Origin: Lingula anatina
Taxonomy: Eukaryota; Brachiopoda; Lingulata; Lingulida; Lingulidae
Assembly: GCF_001039355.2 (NCBI RefSeq)
Contig: NW_019774836.1
Coordinates: 1-24,654, forward strand
Length of the DNA stretch: 24,654 nucleotides
Direction of reading: 5' to 3'
The notes beneath the pieces are model-generated. The model was not told where the DNA came from and did not search any database. It worked only from the letters and a program-made list of their open reading frames with translations. Positions 10,354 to 20,872 of the stretch are shown piece by piece. Numbering within the stretch: position 1 is the stretch's first letter; each line of letters opens with the position of its first letter. The position numbers and the translations under genes were made by a program.

Positions 10354-13300
10354 GTAATAACTGTACCAAAGATGAGTGAGGATGGCTGTTTTGATAATCT
10401 GTAGAGTTTTTTTCACCAAAACTAGAGATCTGACAAATACAGATATTTTTATTCACTCTTATATGGTTTGCTCATTATAACTTTTATAATTCACTCCACT
10501 CCACATTGATAACATTTATAGAAATTTTAGAAAATTATTATAAATCACATTTTCATGTCATTTAGCAGGATTTCTGGTCCCAAGCAGCCATTCAATGACC
10601 TGAGTTATAAAGCTGCAGTGGACAGGCTTAGAGACATGCTGCAGCAGTATGATTCCACTCACAGCCCTCTCACACGACCAAAAACTGTTCACTTTGAGCC
10701 CAGTCAGGTGAGTAGATACACCCTGAGTTTCAGTGTCTTTTTGAGAACTTACCTTTGTAACCAATACCCTTGATGCTGTTTCCAAACTCTTTGAATTCCA
10801 TTTTTTTAAACTTACTTTTAGAGGTCTGTGTTTATTTTGAACTTAATTTTATCTGTGTTATTATAAATCTTTTAACTTTTAATTTTAATTACAACTTCAA
10901 CCTTTTGGTTGCAATAATTTTGAATTAACTTTTTATTATTATTAAAATTTACAGATTTCACACCAGTTCATTCCTAGTCCAGTGTACAAAAAGTCAGATC
11001 TGCCAAGAGTGGAGGAAGTGGTACCAATAGTCCAACACCAGTCTAATTATATCAAACAACTGGAAGCTGAAAGTCAATTTTGTAAAGTATGTTTTTTCTG
11101 GATTTGCTTGTAATTTAGAGTAAAAAATGAGTGAAGAGGAGATATGAGAATGGGTTTGCTAACCTGAAAATGTTGCTGCTGTTTTGGTTGAATTTAAGAA
11201 TCTATATACATTGCGGCAGTTGAGAAATTTCTGATTGTGATCTTGGTATTTCATGAATTGAAAGTGCCTGGAGAGAAGAAACAAATGTGGCCAAAAAGTT
11301 AATTTTGTTGATAATATAATTACTTGGATACATAACTTTGTTGAAATTTTTGCAACAAAACATATTTTTCAGTCATAAGATTAATGACATGTTGTTTTAC
11401 AGGGTGAAATAACTGCACTGAAAAAGCGTGTCGCAGAGGTGGTGGAGGAAAATAAGATGCTACAGGAGGAGCTGAAGTCTGTCATGTCCCAGAACATCCT
11501 AGCAGACAGTGACCAGGAGATTAAGGTAGAAAACGTAAAAACTGCTCACTCCAGGGGTGGATTCAGAGATATTTTCTGACAGTCTTCCAAATTATCTTTG
11601 TTGATCCATCCTTCATTTTTCTGTCTTCTGACAGAAATAAGTAGATGTCAGTCAATGTAAAACTTGAAAAATTCTGACCGTCTTCTGGAAGACCCAGAAG
11701 ATGACCACGATCTGCCCCTACACTCCTTATAAGTAACATCATCCGTGTCACCTCAGAAAATATGTCTCCAGTAAGATGTATATTGTCACAACTAATCTGT
11801 GATATCTGGTTTTATTTTTTTTTAACAGATATTTTATACAAAAAAAGAAAAATGCAATTCAGAGTTAATTTATTCAGTATTTAAGGTCTCCTCCCCAGTG
11901 GTGCATCACAATAAAATTATTTTAGTTATGAGGCAAGAGGAAAATAATAAATGCATTTTGTATTTAATAACAATGATAAATACAAAGTTTATGTGTATAT
12001 TAAATGATCAAACAAATTATCTCTTGCATGTGCTATTATCATACATCATTAGGTAATTAGGTTTCCCTATACCATTTAACAAATCAGATATACGAGCAAA
12101 AATGTTCAGTAGCTTGGTAGTTGGATCATAGATGAAAATTATCAAACACAAGCTGAGAAATGTTACATACTATTAGCTTATGGCCAACCTGGACGTAGGC
12201 CTGCATCACACTCACGTGATTAGATGTTGATTTCAACATCAACATTGATATCAACATCTACTCATGTCAACATCAACATTCATATCACTGATGTGGTTTT
12301 CTCTGTATTACAGCAAAGTTGCTAAGATGACTGGAAAATAGAAAAAAACTGTTATCTTTTTGATTAATTGATATTTTTAGGGCCTAATAACAAGTGCAGT
12401 CATTTTATGTCTACATTATATGTTACAGTCTTTTTAGCTATTGGGCAGGGAATATCTAAGTATCAGTTCTTATACTTGAAAGCATGACAAAAATAAAGAT
12501 ACAGAATAGAAAGAAAAGAAGCCCATTCCAGTCATTAACAGGACTTGCTGGAATTTCACAAGTTTTCTTCAGTTTCAAAGTCAGCTCCTGATTTTGTTTC
12601 TTTAATGTTTCACATTGTTGGGCAAGCTCTTGCACCTCTTTTATCTGGTGTGTAAATCCCTCGTTCAGATCCAGGAGCCTGCACGACGTGTGCTCTTCTC
12701 TCCCCGCGCACAGGATGCAGAGACAAATGCCATGATTGAAGCAAAAATAGACAACATTTTCTCGTGGATGAAAGGAGCATTTTGTACCTTGAGGCTGGAT
12801 ATCTTTGGTCTTGTGAGGTACTTTCACATTTAACTTTCTATGTGCTTGCAGATGTAAGGAGCAGAGGAATTTAACAGGTTTACATGTGATGCAGTAACTA
12901 GTAGCTGTCACCACTGTTTCATCAGAATCCCAGCAAAAATCACACCTTTGTTCGCTTTTGTTCATTTCTTTCACATAGTCTTGTATTTTAGGTGCTACAA
13001 AATAGTTCGGGAAAGCATCTACCCCTTGCCTTGGCAAAGTGGTCTTCTTTCTGCATAATGGGCAGGAAAAACTTTGACCAAATGCTGCCCTTCTCACATG
13101 ATCCTTCAAACATTTCTTACAAAATGGATGCAGACAGGGCAAACCTACGGGTTCTGTAAATGCTTCTAAGCATATTGAACATGTCAGTAGATCTAGATCT
13201 ATGTCACCAGAGGTCTGCTCCTTGGGTCTTGCTCCTTTGCTGTGTGCCATCAGTCCTGAAAAAAAATGTGTTCTCTTTCACCATTAAGCAGGTCAGTTGA

Positions 13301-16300
13301 TTGGATGGTAATTGGAAGAATTACTTGGCCCAAAACCCATCATTTATTTATTTATTTATTTATATGTCTGTCAGTTGTTTTTTACAAGCAAGTCTGGTGA
13401 GTCAAGCAAGGTGAAGAAGTAAAGATTTTGCAGTGCACCCCCCTCCCTCAGCATTCTCCAAATATCATGGATCCACCAGGAAGACCTGATACTTGAGGAG
13501 GAGAAGACTGGAACCTTTCACCAACTGAGAAAACTTTTCTTATATTTACCCACTGCTACTAACTATCATTATATGTACAATTATCCTGACAGTGCTTCAA
13601 AGAATTAATTTTCAAACCTTCAAGGTGATGTCATTCTACCTACACAAACAAAGATCTATTTTACTTGAAAGTGTACTCTCCACATGATAATTTAACTCTT
13701 TGTTTTTGATATTTTCTGCAGTATAACATGTGATCATTGTCATGTTGTACCTACCTGGATGTGGTCTAACATGGATCAGCAGCAGCCACATTCAAGACCC
13801 AGTCAAACCTTATTAAAGTTTGAGTTTTCAAATAAAACAAACAGCCAGTAACTTACTTTCGGTTTAACAGTCAGGTTAAATTTCCACTCTGAAATATAGT
13901 TGGTAAACAGTCTGGTGTGAGAATGTCAACTTATCAGTGATAAAACGGATATTTAGTATGCCTCAATATATATATCAGTCTGATAAGACTACAACATATT
14001 GCATATGATAAGACTTCAGCATGTTATAGGTAATTTATGGTATATTCAGACTGATTTCAGTGCTATAGGGCAGTCATCCTTTTTTTTCCCCGGGGTTCAG
14101 CAGTCATCGCCTGGGAAATAGCAATCAACTCTTGGGGTTTAGGAATCATCCCCTGGGGCTCAGTAACCATCCCCTGGGTTCAGAAATAATCGCCTAGGGT
14201 TCAGGAATCATCCCCTTGGGCTCAGGAATCATCCCCTGAGGCTCAGCAGTCATTTGATAAGGCCCAGCAATCATGCAAGCATCAAATGTAATTTTTGTGG
14301 TCATAAAATTAAGTATCTGATTGAGTAATTACCATATTTTCTTCTGCAAAGGATATGATCATATGCTGGTTCAAGTTCTTTATATAGGCTTTTTTATTTA
14401 TGAAAATTATTGAAATATAGACGCTATTTGTTGAAATTAGATTTAACAGTGCATTGCCTTGATATCCTGGTCTGAAATTACAGAGAACTGAATTTGCTGT
14501 AAGATATTTTCCATTAAAATATCATAACTTTTCACAAAGTTATTTTTTATGATCATAATATTTTATTGACATAAACAACAATGATTACTACACTTAGCCA
14601 GAGGATAATGATTTTGTGGCTACTAAGTATAATTATTTATTTATTTGTGACAGTAGTCAACACATACCAGAGGGCAACACTCACAGTTTATTAACATTGT
14701 TTATAAAAGTGATCTCAGTACAGCTTGATCTATGTGAGTTGACTGTAAAGTGGTTGTATTATTATCCAAGACGTTCTTAGTAGATACACCCATATTAGGA
14801 TGTCAGATAGAACTAATGCTTCTTTGCATGAATGGCTGCAGAATGGCAAAATTGCAGAATAATGTTTTTAAAATGTTCCCAGGTAAAAGCTAGCAATTCA
14901 GTAAAGTTATGTAATTAGAATGCTGTCTTCTATGAAACAGTTTGTTTCAGGTGAAAGGTCACATATATATTGCACACTGAAAAGTAAAAAAAATTAATAT
15001 TAATTTTTTATCACCAAAGCATGATACATATCATAACACAGGTGAGAACAAGTGCAAAGCACATTCCTGCCAGGTTGTCAATGTCTTCCCTGTCCTCAAC
15101 TTTGTCATACTGTCCAGGTATGCTGAAACAAGTGGACCAAATGTCCCCCCTCTTGGCAAACTGCTCCTGCATGCTGTCTATGACATTCTGAGCGGTCTCC
15201 AGTTCTATTTCTTTCACTGCGAGTGCCCGTTTGAAGTCTGTCAGTATGCAGCTCTGATGGTATCCATCGTCTGAGATACACTGCATGCACACGCAGCATT
15301 TATGGCGACTGCAATAGGCAACCACATGGTCTTGACGGTGGTCTTCACATGCGATGTAAAATGCATCAGCGTCAAGATTCTCCTCGTCACTGGAAATGTC
15401 AATTTCGTTAGTTATTACGTTATCTGCCCATTGTTGTTGTTGTTGTTGTTGTTCTTGAATTATTTGCTGTAAAGGTTGTTGTTGTTGGTGGCAGCCATGT
15501 TGTCTATATCTTTTGTAAGGCCCAGTGACCATATCCCCAGTGGCAGTTGCTTGAGTTGTGTATAAACTCATAGCTATCCTATGCAGCATCAGTTAAACCT
15601 TGTTTATTAATAACTAGTTGCTTAAGAACTTGATATATTTACCTGAGCTATTTACTTTGAAAAATTCTAATTATGATGGATTATGAGGTTTGATATATTT
15701 CTGTTCATTTCAATGTTCCAGAGTCAATGTACCTTTACAGTAACATTAACGTGCATGCTATCAATTCTTTTACTCCTGACCATCTTTGATACTTTTCATA
15801 ACTGTTTTTGTCCTATCTTTTGATGCACTTCCAAGATTTTTCTTGATTAGAAATCATCATTTTATACATGGTTTAATAAACAAAGTGTACATAAGTCTGA
15901 TAGTCTCCAGGATTCCTTAAATTTTCTAGATAATCCTAATTCTCAACAGTTATTTATCCAGAATAGGTGTTATAATGTCCATGTCCAGAATTGAAAGGTT
16001 CCAGCAATCCCTGTGATACACTGCCTTGTCCTAGAACTATCAGAATAAAGTCCTTAAATTCATTCTGTATTTTAACTGTGATAGATAGTAGTATTTGTAG
16101 GTAGCCACCACAACTGAAGCAGCTGTTCAAATGCAGCATTGGCACTGTATGTGCTGCAGATGTAGCTGTATTATGCTGATGAATACTTTATACTGTATAG
16201 GGGCTGGTTCCTATTATTTCAACTTGCTCATTATAGCCAGCGTAATGTTAATTTATACAAGTGACAGGTGGATTTTAGTGTATGAGTACCAATTAAAAAT

Positions 16301-19300
16301 ATATGTAAAGTGTAATTTTAGGTTGCATTTATTATTGCCTATATGCTGTGTTAGTTTTGTTTGTTTGTTTGTCTGTTTGAAATATTTTTTAAGGTAGCGT
16401 GTCAATTTATTTTTTAATTTATTTTATTTTATTATTTTTTAAAAATAATCATTACCTATTTGTTATTAATCTATGTTAGTTTGTTTTTATATATATCTAT
16501 TTACTATAAGTGTATGGAGATTCCATCCTATATTTATATCAGTTAAAGGCTTCACTCCAGATTTCTTATGTGTGAGAACCATGGAACAATAGGGAGAGTA
16601 ATGGAGACTAGGATATTCATACTGATGGGAAATCTGTCATTATGCTCAAGATGTCATGATTTATACTTATTTAGGGAAGCAAGAGCAGACAAGACAATGA
16701 AGACAGAATGTCACGGCTGGATTACAAGAGATGGAAAAAAGAACTGGTAAGCAACTGGTGTGTGTGTGTGTGTGTGTGCGTATGCGTGTGTGTGTGTGTG
16801 TGTCCACCACCTGGACATTTTTTAGTGTCTGTCTGAATATTGACTCTAGTCAGAATATATTGTAATTATTATACCATATATCCTGTATTGTGACAGAGAT
16901 TATACTGGTAGGAAAGGTTACCTAAGGGTGATATGTACACATTATTTTGTATATTGCCAATAAGGAAATGACAGGCTTTGGTATAACATAAGGTTTATGC
17001 GTTGTTGGAATTGTGGAACAGATGTAAGTTTTGCAATAATGACTGTCACAATTATTTTATATTGATAGTGTGCAATTATCTGCAATTACTTGCAACATTT
17101 TAACTATAATTAATAAGCTAGAAGAAAAGGATGTTTAAACAAGGCAATTCATGTAAATGATTTTAAAAAATACTTGTCTTTCAGGAACGAATAAGTGACC
17201 TCCATTCTGCCAAAAGTAGGCGTCTGGAAGCCCAGCTAGCAAATGCTAGGTAAGCTGTCATGTTCTTGTCTGGAGTACATGTAAAGTACCTATCAGTAAA
17301 GTATCAGGGTATTATGCATCAAATTTTTTTTTTAGTGAATGAAAATAAGAATGACTGCCTAATGCAAAATGTGCTTAATACAAATACAGTACCCTTTATT
17401 TTATATGTATTGTCTCACATAATTTAAAGTCAGAAAAGATGAGAAAAGCAACAAGAAAGGGAAATGTTGCTGTAGTACTTATGCAACCGTTGTTACAAGC
17501 CTACTGGTATTTTGTCGGTAAGGGTTTGCATAATGCTGTTTATCGTCATGTAGTTTATCAGCATATTTTGTATTTAACTTCCAGAGAAGAAGCAGAGCAG
17601 AACGAGAAGGTGGTGGAGGAGCTTCAGGGAAAACTAAGATTACTAGAATCCCTCAACAAGTTAGGAAGGGCTGATACAGGCCAGGAACCAGGGTTGTGCA
17701 TCCAGTGTGCCCAAAATGAGGCTATGGTGTCTTCTGTGATTGGAGGAAGGAATACTCAAGTGATCGAAAACCTAACAAAGTAAATGCCTTTCAAAGAACT
17801 GTGCTTCGCTCTTGGAAAAACTGAATCTAAGCAGTAAAATTTTTGGATTTTGTCCAAAAAGATGCCTGCAAATCTTGCTTAAAAAGGATGCCAGCCATGT
17901 GTTTTTTTGTTTGTTCCTTTGTTTTTGTTTTTCAACAAACTAGATATTTTCTTTTTTAGTTTATTTCAGCTATTTGCACTAGTGAATGTAAACATTGGAT
18001 GCCTCAACATGTTAACACAGTGACATTTTATACCTGAAGTAATCTTATTTTGATTACGTTTTTTTCTTTTCTTTGTTACACTGTAGTAACAGCTCACCTT
18101 TCATGTTCACCGCCAATCAGGTTCCACACTGTATGACCACAGATAAAGTATTCTATATGTGGTTCAAGCTCACTGTGTCATGTAAGGTCTCATCACTTGG
18201 TGAGGTAGTGTGGACGAGTTGTGGACGTGTATTTTGCTACTAGGCAGCACACAGATGATTTATGCTTTCAAAAAATAGATCTTTGTGATGCATTAATCAA
18301 TCATCTTTCATAAGGTGTGTGTGAGAGTTATCTTTCAGCATTTCTCAGCTTTGAACCCTAATAAGCCTTACCATCTGGTTGTCATCATCTAGATTGACTC
18401 ACCCCTTCATGGAGATATGTTTTAGGACAAAATGTTTAAATTGGCTTCTGGATTTTCTCCAGAGAAAGAGATGGGTTGATAGAGACAGTCGCTAGTTTCA
18501 AGTCAAAACTGGAGGATCAGAAGCAGCGGGAAGAGGAGGCATATGCTCAGTTGAAGAAGAGTGCAGAGTTGGTTGAACAGGCTCAGTTTGATAAAATGCA
18601 GGTAAATTGAATGGAATTGCCATAGTGTGTGTATGTGTTTTAAGTGGAGTCAATGAAATACCATAGTCCATGGGCCAAATACCGAAACCCTCCCCCCCCT
18701 TAGTGATTTTCGTTCACTATGTTTTTCTGATAGCTTAGGTCCTTAGCTTTTATTTTCTGCTTGTTTGCCATTAAACTGGTGGTGGGTGTGTGTGCTACAG
18801 CCGTTGCCATGGTAACACACGGGTTAAAAATTGACATTTCTGAGCCCAACAAAATCTAAAATATTTCAAATACATAAACTAAATAGAATTCAAAATCGTT
18901 CTAGACATGTAGTCTAAGATGTGCACTATACCTAACGATGAACAAAATTTTCCAAGATGGCGGCACATCCAAGATGGCGGCCAATTTTTGCTGTTTTTTC
19001 AGAAATTTTGATAATTTTTAATTTTTTAATTCTTATTTAATTATTAAAGAATTGCAATATCTGGGATATTTTGATGCACCAGTGTAGCATGGAATCTCTA
19101 CTTTCGATCTGTAGTGTTTGTTCAAGGTGCAATCTTTTTATTGAGATGAAAAATCCTGAAATCCAACATGGCTGCCACAAAACAAGTCTTTTACATGTAG
19201 CTGTCCTGTCTGGAAATATGACAGATTTATCATCCCAAATTAAGTTCTTCATTACTTTTGGTGCACTGATTATAAAAACAGAACCCTTTTCAATTACTTG

Positions 19301-20806
19301 ACTTAATTTGGATTACAGTATGGCTTTCAAAATTCAAAATGGCCGCCAATGACCGTGAATTTACATCTTTGTAACCAGTAGACTAAAATACGCCAGCAAT
19401 ATTCCTAATTTTATCTTAAGTTTGGATGAATACTTGTTTTAATAGTGCTGATCACTACTAGATGTGTGGTCATGTAAAATGATTNCTATTGAACTTGAAT
19501 AGGAAGTCATATACTGGCAATCTAAATGTGACCTTAAAATTGACCTTTGACCTACTTTTCACCATAAACTGAACTTTGCAAATTTTGCTTCCCTTTTATC
19601 TCCAAAACTGGCAGAGATAGGTCCATAGTTACTATTGAACTTGAATAGGAAGTCATATACTGGCAATCTAAATGTGACCTTAAAATTGACCTTTGACCTA
19701 CTTTTCACCATGAACTGAACTTTGCAAATTTTGCTTTCCTTTTATCTCCAAAACTGGCTGAGATAGGTCCGTAGTTACTATTGAATTGAATAGAAAGTCC
19801 TATACTGGCAATCTAAGTGTGACCTTGAAATTGACCTTTGACCTACTTTTTATCATGAAGTGAACTCTGCTAATTTCTTTCTCTTTTAACTTCAAACTTG
19901 ACAGAGATAGGTCCATAGTTACTCTTGAACTTGAATAGGAAGTCATATACTGGCAATTTACTGTGACCTTGAAATTGACCCTTGACCTATCTTACAAAGA
20001 ACTTAAATTTGATTGTACCATATATATTTTTTGCAATAGTTTAAAAATTCTTGTTGATTGCATTTTTACAGCTTGTCAAGCACAAAACTGGTGGCTGTGT
20101 CCCTTATTTTGTGTTTGGGGGGTCTATACGAATGCGCTTGCTCCAGCTGGTGGTACAAAATTCGGAGGCGGTATCGCCTCTCTGATCCTCTAGTTTCTAA
20201 TGTAATGAGATGCTGTGATATATATAAGTTGACATTTGTTTTGCTGCAGCTGAAGGAACTGACTGATCTCCATGGTACTGTTCAACACCAGTTAGACCGC
20301 GTGACACGGGAGAAAGTGACCATACAAGCTGAGTTAGAGAGAACAAGGACACAAGTGACGGAATTTGATACTGACTATACAAAGGTACTGTGTGTGTGTG
20401 TGTGTGTTAGAATATATTTGTGTATTATCAAGTATCTTTGTATTCTCATGATAGTAGAAAAATGGATCATTTTTCACTTATGTATGATAAATTTTTTTTT
20501 TTTTTTTTTTTTTTTTTGACAACAAAGTGATTTCTATACCAAGCAGAAAAGGTGATTTCTATTAATGGCTATGAAACCTTACTAAGATTAATGAAGATAA
20601 ACCAGTATTTATGCACTAGGTTAGTTATTTTTGTCAGACATTTGTGAGTGTGCATGTTTCAGTCTGTTTTGTCTCATTCCCAGGCTACAGAGGAACTGAA
20701 GTCTCAGCTGGTCCAGGCCAACATAGAGAGGAACGCTGCCGTGAAGGAAATGAACAGAATACGCACTGAAGTTGACAAGACAAACAGAGACAATGAAATG
20801 GTGGGG

Positions 20807-20872
<66 letters not shown>

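Noticed and set aside
10182-10379. 65-codon frame overlapping SDCCAG8 exon 1
   Set aside because: It does not splice in phase to exon 2, and upstream it is closed by stops. The 10019 frame does join in phase.
12222-12261. 10-bp inverted repeat AGATGTTGAT/ATCAACATCT within a run of CAACATCAACAT-like words
   Set aside because: Explained by a simple degenerate CAACAT repeat; no further structure.
12615-12833. 72-codon plus-strand frame
   Set aside because: Shadow of the well-supported RING/B-box gene on the other strand.
18122-18215. Possible inverted repeat (CCACACT ... AGTGTGG) in intron 7
   Set aside because: Only seven matching bases at wide spacing, expected by chance.
19963-20519. Overlapping frames of 76 and 153 codons running from the Helitron into exon 9
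   Set aside because: They combine repeat DNA, exon 9 in frame and intron sequence ending in poly(T). Only the exon 9 part is coding.
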